From an uncultured Oscillibacter sp. (GTDB lineage Bacteria > Bacillota > Clostridia > Oscillospirales > Oscillospiraceae): a stretch of DNA of 51,235 nucleotides. Under the pieces are notes generated by a model. It saw nothing but the letters and a program-made list of their open reading frames with translations, searched no databases and was not told the origin of the DNA. Shown here one piece after another: positions 37,668-46,303 of this stretch. The stretch's first letter is position 1. Every line of letters begins with the position of its first letter. The stretch spans positions 1-51,235 of the forward strand of contig CAJTJA010000011.1 of NCBI GenBank assembly GCA_910576845.1, written 5' to 3'. A program made the position numbers and the translations under genes.

Positions 37668-40427
37668 ATGGACTACAACAAGACGATCAACCTGCCAAAG
37701 ACCGAATTTCCCATGCGGGCTGGTCTTCCTAAGCGGGAGCCCGAGATGCTGAAGCGCTGGGAAAACGAGGATGTCTATCATCAGCTTCTCAAGAAGAATG
37801 AAGGCAAGCCTCTTTTTAATCTTCATGACGGCCCTCCCTTCTCCAACGGCTCTATTCATATGGGCACCGCCATGAACAAGGCCATCAAGGATATCATTAC
37901 CCGTTCCTATGCCATGCGGGGTTATTATACCCCCTATATTCCCGGCTGGGATAACCACGGCATGCCCATTGAGTCAAACATTATCAAGCAGAACAAGCTC
38001 AACCATAAGGCCATGAGCATCCCCGACTTCCGCTCCGCATGTCACGACTTTGCCGCTCACTATGTGGACGTTCAGCGGGAAGCCTTCAAGCGCATCGGCG
38101 TTGTCGGTGACTGGGAACACCCTTATCTCACCATGGACCCGGGTTTTGAGGCCGAAGAGGTAAAAGTCTTCGGTGAGATGTACAAAAAGGGTTATATTTA
38201 CAAGGGCTTAAAGCCTGTCTATTGGTGCCCTCACGACGAGACCGCCCTGGCCGAGGCTGAGATCGAATATCAGGATGACCCCTGTACCACTGTTTATGTG
38301 AAGTTCCCCATGCATGACGGCCAGGGTAAGCTCTCTGCCTATGACAAGAACAAGCTCTTCTTCGTAATCTGGACCACCACCATCTGGACGCTCCCCGGCA
38401 ACCTGGCCATCGCCCTGCATCCCTCCGAGAGCTATGCCCTTGTGAAGGCGTCCAATGGGGAAATCTATATCATGGCGGAAGCCCTGACGGAGAAAGTCAT
38501 GAGCCTCAGCGGTCTGGAGAGCTGGGAAATCGCAGAGACCCATCCCGGCAGCTTCTTTGAGAATATGCTGGCAAACCATCCCTTCCTGCCGAAGACGTCC
38601 CGCCTGCTGCTGGCGGATTATGTCACTATGGACAGCGGCACCGGCTGCGTCCACACCGCTCCCGGCTTTGGCGCGGATGACTATCAGACCTGCCGCCGCT
38701 ACGGTATGGAAATGGTGGTTCCCGTGGACGACCAGGGCAGGCACACCGACTATGCCGGGAAGTATGCCGGCATGACCACCGACGAATCCAATCCCATAAT
38801 TCTGAAGGACATGAAGGAAAGCGGCATGCTCTTTGCCCAAGAGGATATCGTCCACAGCTATCCTCACTGCTGGCGCTGCAAAAGTCCCATCATTTTCAGG
38901 GCCACGCCTCAGTGGTTCTGCTCTGTCGACTCTTTCAAAGACGAGGCCTGCGCCGCGGCGGACGAGGTCCGCTGGGTGCCAAAATGGGGCATTGACCGTA
39001 TGAAATCCATGATTCGGGAGCGCGCAGACTGGTGCATCAGCCGCCAGCGCCGCTGGGGCCTGCCCATCCCGGTAGTCTATTGCAAGGACTGCGGCAAGCC
39101 TGTGGTGACGGATGAGACCATCGAAACGATTTCCAAGCTCTTTGCGGCAGAGGGCTCCAATGCCTGGTTTGCAAAAGAGGCGGAGGAAATTCTCCCCGCC
39201 GGCTTCGCCTGCCCCCACTGCGGCTCCAAATCCGGCTTTGAGAAGGAAACCGATACCCTGGACGGTTGGTTTGATTCCGGTTCCACCCACTATGCCGCTA
39301 TGAAGAGGGATCAGGGCTTCTGGCCCGCCACCATGTATATGGAAGGTCTGGATCAATACCGCGGCTGGTTCCAGAGCTCCCTTCTTACTGCCGTGGGCGC
39401 CTTCGGCAAGGGTGCGCCTTTTAAGGAATGCGTCACTCACGGCTGGACTGTGGACGGCGAAGGCAAGGCCATGCATAAATCCGCAGGAAACGGCATGGAC
39501 CCCGCGGAAGTCATTGACAAATACGGTGCGGATATTCTCCGCCTTTGGGCCGCTAACACGGACTATCACGCCGACGTTCGCTGCTCCCACGAGATTTTCA
39601 AGCAGCTGAGCCAGAACTACCTGAAATTCCGCAACACTGCCCGCTACTGTCTGGGCAATCTGGACGGCTTTGACCCCAATCATCTGGTCAAGCCGGAGCA
39701 AATGCAGGACCTGGACCGCTGGGCTGTGACAAAGCTGAACGCTCTGATCGAGAAGTGCTTTGCCGCCTATGACGAATACGAATTCCTGGCAGCCACTCAC
39801 GCCGTCAACGACTTTTGCGTGGTGGACATGTCCAACTTCTACCTGGACGTTATCAAGGACCGCCTCTACTGCGATGAAAAGGGTGGGCTTCTTCGTCAAA
39901 GCGCTCAGACTGCCCTATATTTGATCTTGGATACCATGACAAGGATTATGGCGCCTATTCTGTGCTTTACCTGCGACGAAATTTGGCAGGCCATGCCCCA
40001 CCGCCAGGGCGACGACGCCCGGAATGTCCTCTTCAATGACATGCACAAGCCCTTTATGGAATATGCCCTGGATGAGGAAACCATGAAGAAATGGGCCGTC
40101 ATTGAGACCCTCCGTGATAAAGTGAACGCTGCCCTGGAGGCTGCCCGCGCCGCAAAGAAGATCGGCAAGAGCCTGGAGGCTGCCGTAACTCTTACCGTCC
40201 CGGAAAGCGAGGCTTGGCTTACCGGTATGACAGACCTTGCAGATTTGCTGATTGTCTCTCAGGTTACGGTGAAAACCGGCGGAGAACTCGCCGTGGAGGT
40301 AGCCACCGCCGAGGGCGGCAAATGCGAGCGCTGCTGGAAAATTCTTTCCTCTGTGGGTCAGGATGCGATTCATCCCACCCTCTGTCCCCGCTGCGCTGCC
40401 GCTGTAGCAAAGCTGCCTCAATTCTAA
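37668..40427 (+). CDS. ileS: Isoleucyl-tRNA synthetase
   Basis: Charges tRNA-Ile with isoleucine and edits valine. The 919-residue protein has the class I HIGH-equivalent HMGT (residues 64-67, in GPPFSNGSIHMGTAMNK), the editing (CP1) domain, the KMSKS-equivalent MHKSAGNGM (about 600), and a C-terminal zinc site with CERC (about 886) and CPRC (about 907), which is the bacterial IleS1 type. GAGGAGG precedes the ATG. Regulation by the upstream Ile T-box is expected, although two small genes intervene. A strong bidirectional terminator follows. Confidence 0.97.
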   Translation: MDYNKTINLPKTEFPMRAGLPKREPEMLKRWENEDVYHQLLKKNEGKPLFNLHDGPPFSNGSIHMGTAMNKAIKDIITRSYAMRGYYTPYIPGWDNHGMPIESNIIKQNKLNHKAMSIPDFRSACHDFAAHYVDVQREAFKRIGVVGDWEHPYLTMDPGFEAEEVKVFGEMYKKGYIYKGLKPVYWCPHDETALAEAEIEYQDDPCTTVYVKFPMHDGQGKLSAYDKNKLFFVIWTTTIWTLPGNLAIALHPSESYALVKASNGEIYIMAEALTEKVMSLSGLESWEIAETHPGSFFENMLANHPFLPKTSRLLLADYVTMDSGTGCVHTAPGFGADDYQTCRRYGMEMVVPVDDQGRHTDYAGKYAGMTTDESNPIILKDMKESGMLFAQEDIVHSYPHCWRCKSPIIFRATPQWFCSVDSFKDEACAAADEVRWVPKWGIDRMKSMIRERADWCISRQRRWGLPIPVVYCKDCGKPVVTDETIETISKLFAAEGSNAWFAKEAEEILPAGFACPHCGSKSGFEKETDTLDGWFDSGSTHYAAMKRDQGFWPATMYMEGLDQYRGWFQSSLLTAVGAFGKGAPFKECVTHGWTVDGEGKAMHKSAGNGMDPAEVIDKYGADILRLWAANTDYHADVRCSHEIFKQLSQNYLKFRNTARYCLGNLDGFDPNHLVKPEQMQDLDRWAVTKLNALIEKCFAAYDEYEFLAATHAVNDFCVVDMSNFYLDVIKDRLYCDEKGGLLRQSAQTALYLILDTMTRIMAPILCFTCDEIWQAMPHRQGDDARNVLFNDMHKPFMEYALDEETMKKWAVIETLRDKVNAALEAARAAKKIGKSLEAAVTLTVPESEAWLTGMTDLADLLIVSQVTVKTGGELAVEVATAEGGKCERCWKILSSVGQDAIHPTLCPRCAAAVAKLPQF

Positions 40428-40447
40428 AAACTGCGCAGCCGCTTAAA

Positions 40448-40488
40448 AAGGGCTTATCCGGTTTTCCCAGATAAGCCCTTCCTTTTTT
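40448..40488. terminator. Bidirectional terminator between ileS and the C39-like gene
   Basis: An 11-bp stem (40448-40458 with 40470-40480) followed by CCTTTTTT on the plus strand and TTTTT on the minus strand. It serves both converging genes. Confidence 0.85.
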
Positions 40489-40549
40489 GCCGCCCTGCTC
40501 ATGTGACGGTAAGTACCGCTTCTTCGCCTGCTTCTCCCGGCAGTTCCCT

Positions 40550-41557
40550 TTATTCCGGCGCTTTTGAAAGAATCCAAAGCGGCGCGCCATCGTGGCGGCT
40601 GGGAGACAGCTCGTCCAAAATCATAGACAATTCCCACGGAATCAAGCTCCGGTCCCGGCTGGCGGGATCTGCTACTAATATCTCGCCGCTGAGCGTCGTA
40701 CCCCGCAGAAGGATGAAGTGTCCGCCTTTGGTAAAGTGCCCCTTGGTCATTAAAGCCACAGCAATATCACCAACGGAGAGCCGCAGGTACAGGTCATCTG
40801 CGTTCAAGGTATCCGTATCCAGAGATTCACAGTTCAGACCATATGTCCCGGCAATACCCTGAACAATGGAAAGATAAGAACCATGGTTTTTGCACCAATA
40901 CCCTTGATTGACGCAAAGCTGTGCCATGTCCTCCGGGTCCACCGGCTCCCCTGTCAAGCTGGCCACGGCCATGGCCATGGCCGTCGGCCCGCAGCCATGC
41001 GTGCTGAGGAGGTCAGAGCCGTATTTCTGCTCCGAGCGGGCCTCGTCAGTCTGATTATAATAGACCACTTCGATACCGCCACCCGTAAGATACTCCAGTC
41101 CGTCCCTCTCCACAATATCGCTGATCAGCGGGTCCAGCAAATCGCTGGGCGGCTCAATCTCCGGCTGGGCAAGCGCGGAATCCGCCTCCGGCTCCGTCTC
41201 AACAGCAATCAATTCCTCTATCCAATTATGAATGGAATCTCCTGCGGCGGCAGCCGCCGCCTCTGTCCGCTCTGCCAAAGCAGTTCCCGTTCGGCAGACG
41301 CCGTCCCAAGCCACGGAAGCGGCTTGGGAGACCTGATAGGCCCGTTCCCGCACAGGCTCCATAATGTCTTCGTAAAGCGCCGGCTCAAACAGCCGGCAGG
41401 CCAGCAGTTCCATTCCGCCAATACAGGCCACACCCAAGAAGATAATGGCGGCATACTGAACCCATCGAAACCGCTTTTTCCCCTTCGGCGCTGACTGTGC
41501 CGGCCGCTTCAGCCGGTATAACTCCTCCAGGGTTTGCTCCTCCGTTTGGTTGTGCAT
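40550..41557 (-). CDS. Membrane-anchored C39-like cysteine peptidase
   Basis: A 335-residue protein. A short cytoplasmic start (about 1-30) is followed by a membrane segment (VQYAAIIFLGVACIGGMELLA, about 32-52), then a coiled, Ala/Glu-rich extracytoplasmic stalk (about 60-150) and a Peptidase_C39_2-type domain (about 155-335). The catalytic Cys is in STHGCGPTAMAMAVASL (about 186), His in GGHFILLRG (about 281) and Asp in LVADPASRD (about 294). These peptidases cut peptides or cell-wall bridges outside the cell. ATG at 41557 has AGGAG upstream. It is next to the SLH surface protein, which may be a substrate or partner. Confidence 0.85.
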   Translation of the reverse strand: MHNQTEEQTLEELYRLKRPAQSAPKGKKRFRWVQYAAIIFLGVACIGGMELLACRLFEPALYEDIMEPVRERAYQVSQAASVAWDGVCRTGTALAERTEAAAAAAGDSIHNWIEELIAVETEPEADSALAQPEIEPPSDLLDPLISDIVERDGLEYLTGGGIEVVYYNQTDEARSEQKYGSDLLSTHGCGPTAMAMAVASLTGEPVDPEDMAQLCVNQGYWCKNHGSYLSIVQGIAGTYGLNCESLDTDTLNADDLYLRLSVGDIAVALMTKGHFTKGGHFILLRGTTLSGEILVADPASRDRSLIPWELSMILDELSPSRHDGAPLWILSKAPE

Positions 41558-41587
41558 GGCAAGTCTCCTATCCCGCTTTTCCCTGCT

Positions 41588-41617
41588 ACTATACCATATT
41601 TGCAAGGGCTACTTCAA
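41588..41617 (-). promoter_or_regulatory. Promoter of the C39-like gene
   Basis: Minus strand: TTGAAG (41612-41617), 18-base spacer, TATAGT (41588-41593), about 30 bases before the start codon. Confidence 0.55.
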
Positions 41618-41664
41618 GAGCGGCGGCGGTTTTCAACCAAAAGAAAATGCTGGAAGCCAAAAAG

Positions 41665-41692
41665 CCAGGGCTGTCCTTAAGGACAGCCCTGG
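41665..41692 (-). terminator. Terminator after the SLH protein gene
   Basis: A perfect 28-base palindrome (14-bp arms with no extra loop bases, so the apical pairs will open) with CTTTTTGG on the minus strand. It lies 20 bases past the stop codon. Confidence 0.85.
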
Positions 41693-41712
41693 TTTCGCAA
41701 TTTAACCGGTCA

Positions 41713-44700
41713 TTATTTGCGGTAGTTCTGCATCCGCCAGACAATAGCGGAAATCTGACCGCGGGTCAGCGTATTGGAGGGGCGGAAGGTGCTGGTGCCG
41801 TTGCTGAAATAGCCTCCCACAATACCGGCGGCATTCAAGGCCTGAACATAGACGTCCGCAGTATCGCCGAAGGGCTTCACGCTGGATAGATTGTTGATAT
41901 CCAGCTTCAGCGCTCCCGCAGCAAGCTGTGCAACCTGGAGACGGGTAATGGGGCCGTTCAGGTTTACATTGCTGCGGGTAACCAGCCCGTCGGCCTGAGC
42001 CTTGGAAAGATAGCCGCTGAAGGTACTGCCTTTGACGGTAGGCGCCTGCTCGGGATATCCGGCGGCCAGCATGATAAGCTTCAGAGCCGCGCCGTAGGTA
42101 ACGGTATTGTCCGGCTTAAAGTTGCCGTTGGCATAGCCTCCGATGACGCTGGCATCTGCCAATTCCGTAACATACTTATAGCACCAAGTGGATGCGTTGA
42201 TATCATTAAACCGTTTGTTGCTGTTCAGTACGCCCAAGGAAAACATGCCGGAGGCAATGGCGGTGCCGTTGGCGTTTACCGCCACATAGGGGATATCCAC
42301 CGAACCGGTATAGTTCGTCTTCGGAACAAAGCGGAGCTGTCCCATCTGCTGGCTGCCGGTATTATAACCGTAAATTGTGGTTGTATTTGCCGGCGTGGCG
42401 GTGCCGCTGCCCACATAAATCGTGCCCACATTGGCGGCAGGGAGCTTCAGGAGCTGGATACCGCTGGGAGCGCTGCCGGTGGCGGCTGTCACAGCGGCAT
42501 AAATCGAGGAGGCCGGGAAGGTAACCGCTGTGTTCTTGGGCGTGGGACCATACACTTCAGAGACGGCCTTGCCGGTAACACTGATCAGAATGGAACCGGA
42601 AACAGACTGGCCGCCCGTTCCATAAGCTGTGAAGGGAATAGTGGTGCAGTAGTTTGAGCCCGACGGCACATAGGTCAGCTCAGTCAGGGCATACTCGCTG
42701 GGTGAAGAGGGGCTCATGTAGAAGCTCCGGCTGCGGTTAACAGCGGTAATCTGCTCCCGGACGGAGGTGCCATACCGGCTGGCGCTGTAGTAATTATAGT
42801 ACAGGCTTCCAACAGCGGGAACACCGTCCAGCGTGACATACTGCAGCGCTCCGGCAGGATAGATGCTTTTATAGAACTGCGCCAGGTCATAAGCATTGAT
42901 CTGAATGTTGCTCCCGGTGGTGACAGCATAGCGCACACTGCCAACATAGTTGGAGGAAGAGGATGCGGTCGACGGGCTAATCACCAAGGTGCCCTCCACC
43001 TCACGGTCATTTGTGCCATAGGCAAGGAAGCGGAGCGTCACCTTGCCGCTGGTGAAGGAACTGGCGGCGGCAAATGTCAGATCGTTTAAGGCGTAGTCTC
43101 CGCGATCCGCGTCTCTCTCGTCGTAATAGAAGCGCACATCTTCCAGGGCGCTGCGGGAGAGGGAAGAGGAATAGCTGGTGTTGTAGCCGGTGTAAAGAGT
43201 GCCCCGGGTATCCGGGAACTCCGAAGCGCTGGGAACGTCGAAGACAACATAGTCGAGGCGGTAGCCGCTGTAAGTTTCACGGAAGAAATCGTCAAACTTT
43301 ACCCGGTCGAAATTCACGGTGCGGCCCGGAGAGACCGTGTAGGCAATGTCGCCGGCAGAGCTGGCATCCACCACCAGCTTCAATGTCCCCTCCTCATAGT
43401 CGTTGTTGTCATAATAGGCGCGGAAGGGAATGGAGAGGGAGGCGGTGTCTCTGGCACTGCTGTTGGCCCGGAAAGACAGACTGCTGAGGGCATAAGCGCC
43501 GTAGCTCGCGCCGCTGTAATAGAACTGGGTCTGCGTATAGGTGAGCTGATTCCGGGTGAGCGGGGTGGCTCCGGTATAAATACCGCCTGCGAAATTGCTG
43601 TAATCGCTGCCGGCATCGAAGGCGACATAGCGGATTGTGCGGCTGGTGCCCGACATGCTCTGATAGGCTTTGTTAAAGTCCTCCACACTAAAGTTTACGC
43701 TGCCGCCGGGAGCCGCCTCATAGGTGATGGTGTTGGCAGTGGACGTGACTTTAATACGGAGAATACCCTCTTCATAATCGTCCATGTCCTCATAATAGGC
43801 ACGGAAGGGAATGTCCAGACGCGCGCCCTCTTTGGCCTTGCGGTCCGCCTGGAACGTCACGTCATCCAGGGCGTAATCACCATAATCCTTATCGCTGTAA
43901 TAGAACCAGGTCTCGTCATGTGTCAGGTCCTCCAGCCGCAGATCATCCTTCTTCACATACAGGCTGCCAGAGAAATCCTCATAGCTTTCAGGCGCCTCAA
44001 AAGACACGGCCCGGATGGTCCGGTTGTTACGCCCGGAGAGAGCCCGGTAAACGTCGTTGAAAGCGGTCTTGTCCAAACGCACCGTGCCCCCGGGAGCCAC
44101 ATTGCAGGCCACCGTGTCCTCGCCGCCATCCTTGTCAACAATGATCTTCAGGATACCTTCAACGTAATCATCCTTACTGTCATAAGCCCAGAAAGGAATC
44201 TCCAGTACATCTCCGTCTCTTGCGCTGCCGGTGGCTCGGAATACAATATCATTCAGGGCATAGTCATTGCCATCGCTGCGGGAATAATAAAATTTTTCCC
44301 GTGTCAGCTCTCTCAGCGTAAATCCGGAGCTGCTCCCGGCGCTGATCTTTCCGGGAAAGCTGGTGTAGTCGTCGCCGGGCTCAAATTCCACATAGTCGAT
44401 GGTCCGGTTGGAATCGGCAGCCTCCTGATAGGCCCGGTTGAAGTCCGCGCGGTCAAAATCAACGGTGCCGCCGGGGGCTACCCGGTAAACCACATCCCCA
44501 TTTTCATCGTCCTTGGAAATTACAATGCGCAGAGTACCCTCATAATAAAGGTCCTCGTCATAATGGACATAGAACTCCATGACCAGCTCCGCCCCCACCT
44601 TGGCGTTTTTACTCGCCCGGAAGCTGACGGTGTTCAGGTCATGGTCTCCATAACGCCGGTTGCTGGTGTAGAAGGTCTTTTCCTCCAGCTGGTTCCCCTT

Positions 44701-46023
44701 AATGGCCCGGCCGCCCACATACAGCGCGCCGGCGAAGCTGTCATAATCCCCATCGGGGTAGAAGGTGACATAGCGGATATCGGTGTCTCCGCCGCTGAGC
44801 TTTTTATAAGCGTCCTGGAACTTGGAGGATTTGAAATTCACCGTGCCGCCGGGCGCTACCTGATAGACAATGTCCGCGGTATCGGGAACGGAGGTGCCGG
44901 CAGTGGGGAGGGAGAGGGTGCCCGCCACTGTGCTGTAAGCGTCCTTGGCGGTATAGCGGACGGTATAGCCGCTGGTCCGCCCCGGAATGAAATACAGATT
45001 GCTGACAGGATAACTGCCGCCGGAATAAGTATACGCAATGCTGCCCAGGGCCTTCCGGTTGCGGTTTGCGTACAGGGTGCCATAGCTGCTGGCAGCGGGA
45101 GAGGAGAAGGTGACGGACGTCAGATTCCCGCCCGTCAGGCTGCTGAATTTATTGTTGATCTGCGTAAGAATGCTGCCGCCCACCACGGAGGCGCTCTTTC
45201 CGGCGTTCACGGAGACGTTCTGGCTCTTGGCCGAAACGCTGTAAACGGCATAATATGTGGTGCTGGCGTTTACGGCGGCGGTGGCGGCCGTCAGGGATTG
45301 ACCGGTGTAAATAGCCTTGGCGCCGGGATTGGCGGTGGTCCAGCCCTTAAAGGTGTACGTGCAGTTGGCGGCGGGGCTGGGGTAAGAGGGCTTGCCGGGG
45401 TCAGCGGGCCTGCCGCCGGCGGCTATGTTGCTCTGCGCATTGAAGTTCGCGGAGCCGTTCTTAAAGGTAACGGTGATGCCGCTGGGGGCCGCGGCAATCT
45501 GAAGGCCGCAGCGGGTGCACTTCCCCTGGGCGTCAGGAGCAGTGTGCCCCAAAGCCTGGAGTGTGGCATTTTGTGTCTCGCCGCAAGCCTCGCAAACTTG
45601 AGCCTGAACACCGCCCATCGTGCAGGTAGCGGCAGGGTTAGGATTACCTACGTCTTTCCACTTATGTTTGCCGGTCTTCGGACTGAACTCCGAGCTTTCC
45701 ACTCCGCATTGAGAGCATCTGCGCACTAAAGTGCCGTCTTCACCGCAAGTGGCATCGTTGCTAATTACGGTATAGACATGTCTCTCAGTAGGAGGGACAA
45801 CCTGTGTCTGTGTATCGGGCGCACCGCAGTGCTTGCAGGTACGGACTTCCGTTCCTTCCTCGCTGCAGGTGGGCTCCTTTGATATTACCCAGTCTCCCCA
45901 TTGATGCTTGCCATCATCTGCATTTGCACAATTGTCATCCGCCAGCGCTGCCGGAATCAATCCTGCAACCAAGACAAATGCCAGCACAAACGCCGGCAGC
46001 TTTCTCTTCCAAAATCCATTCAT
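41713..46023 (-). CDS. Large SLH-domain surface protein with tandem repeats
   Basis: An exported 1436-residue protein held to the wall by three C-terminal SLH domains (about 1272-1436: FNDINASTWCYKYVTELADA, then GPITRLQVAQLAAGAL, then FGDTADVYVQALNAAGIVGG). A signal peptide (about 1-29, ending PAALA) is followed by a cysteine-rich region (about 30-185) with four or more CxxCG knuckles (CKHCGAP, CSQCGVE, CEACGET, CTRCGLQ), and a Flg_new/InlB-like module (about 190-262). About eight tandem repeats of 120-135 residues follow, starting near 263, 381, 508, 635, 765, 892, 1028 and 1155; each carries VAPGG(T/S)V-type starts and a central FYYS...YGDYALDDV segment, weaker in the first and last. ATG at 46023 has GGAGG upstream. 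Likely an S-layer-associated protein. Confidence 0.92.
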   Translation of the reverse strand: MNGFWKRKLPAFVLAFVLVAGLIPAALADDNCANADDGKHQWGDWVISKEPTCSEEGTEVRTCKHCGAPDTQTQVVPPTERHVYTVISNDATCGEDGTLVRRCSQCGVESSEFSPKTGKHKWKDVGNPNPAATCTMGGVQAQVCEACGETQNATLQALGHTAPDAQGKCTRCGLQIAAAPSGITVTFKNGSANFNAQSNIAAGGRPADPGKPSYPSPAANCTYTFKGWTTANPGAKAIYTGQSLTAATAAVNASTTYYAVYSVSAKSQNVSVNAGKSASVVGGSILTQINNKFSSLTGGNLTSVTFSSPAASSYGTLYANRNRKALGSIAYTYSGGSYPVSNLYFIPGRTSGYTVRYTAKDAYSTVAGTLSLPTAGTSVPDTADIVYQVAPGGTVNFKSSKFQDAYKKLSGGDTDIRYVTFYPDGDYDSFAGALYVGGRAIKGNQLEEKTFYTSNRRYGDHDLNTVSFRASKNAKVGAELVMEFYVHYDEDLYYEGTLRIVISKDDENGDVVYRVAPGGTVDFDRADFNRAYQEAADSNRTIDYVEFEPGDDYTSFPGKISAGSSSGFTLRELTREKFYYSRSDGNDYALNDIVFRATGSARDGDVLEIPFWAYDSKDDYVEGILKIIVDKDGGEDTVACNVAPGGTVRLDKTAFNDVYRALSGRNNRTIRAVSFEAPESYEDFSGSLYVKKDDLRLEDLTHDETWFYYSDKDYGDYALDDVTFQADRKAKEGARLDIPFRAYYEDMDDYEEGILRIKVTSTANTITYEAAPGGSVNFSVEDFNKAYQSMSGTSRTIRYVAFDAGSDYSNFAGGIYTGATPLTRNQLTYTQTQFYYSGASYGAYALSSLSFRANSSARDTASLSIPFRAYYDNNDYEEGTLKLVVDASSAGDIAYTVSPGRTVNFDRVKFDDFFRETYSGYRLDYVVFDVPSASEFPDTRGTLYTGYNTSYSSSLSRSALEDVRFYYDERDADRGDYALNDLTFAAASSFTSGKVTLRFLAYGTNDREVEGTLVISPSTASSSSNYVGSVRYAVTTGSNIQINAYDLAQFYKSIYPAGALQYVTLDGVPAVGSLYYNYYSASRYGTSVREQITAVNRSRSFYMSPSSPSEYALTELTYVPSGSNYCTTIPFTAYGTGGQSVSGSILISVTGKAVSEVYGPTPKNTAVTFPASSIYAAVTAATGSAPSGIQLLKLPAANVGTIYVGSGTATPANTTTIYGYNTGSQQMGQLRFVPKTNYTGSVDIPYVAVNANGTAIASGMFSLGVLNSNKRFNDINASTWCYKYVTELADASVIGGYANGNFKPDNTVTYGAALKLIMLAAGYPEQAPTVKGSTFSGYLSKAQADGLVTRSNVNLNGPITRLQVAQLAAGALKLDINNLSSVKPFGDTADVYVQALNAAGIVGGYFSNGTSTFRPSNTLTRGQISAIVWRMQNYRK

Positions 46024-46235
46024 AAAAAATACCTCCATGCCTGCTGCGGTCGGATTTTACGGTAACATAATACTGCTCTCTATAACATAGCGGAAAGCGC
46101 CGCCGCAATCATGAACAAATTGTGAACATGCGGCAACATTTTGGTATCATTTGCTGATAAACCCCCTTTCAGGGGCCTGGGAACCGTCGTATTTTGTCAA
46201 TTTCACGGATTGAAAATCTCCGCAAAAGGTTTCTC

Positions 46236-46264
46236 TTTACAAATAAATTCCCCTCCTATATAAT
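46236..46264 (+). promoter_or_regulatory. Promoter of prfB
   Basis: TTTACA (46236-46241), 17-base spacer, consensus TATAAT (46259-46264), 39 bases before the prfB start. The SLH gene's own promoter, on the other strand in 46024-46230, could not be placed with confidence. Confidence 0.8.
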
Positions 46265-46303
46265 ACATAGGCTAGGAAATCTGTAAGGATGGAGAATCAT
46301 ATC

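Noticed and set aside
38208..39899. 563-codon minus-strand frame inside ileS
   Set aside because: Mirror of the ileS coding frame; ileS motifs are intact on the plus strand.
43918..45729. 603-codon plus-strand frame inside the SLH gene
   Set aside because: Antisense to repeats with high third-position GC; no start signal or domain.
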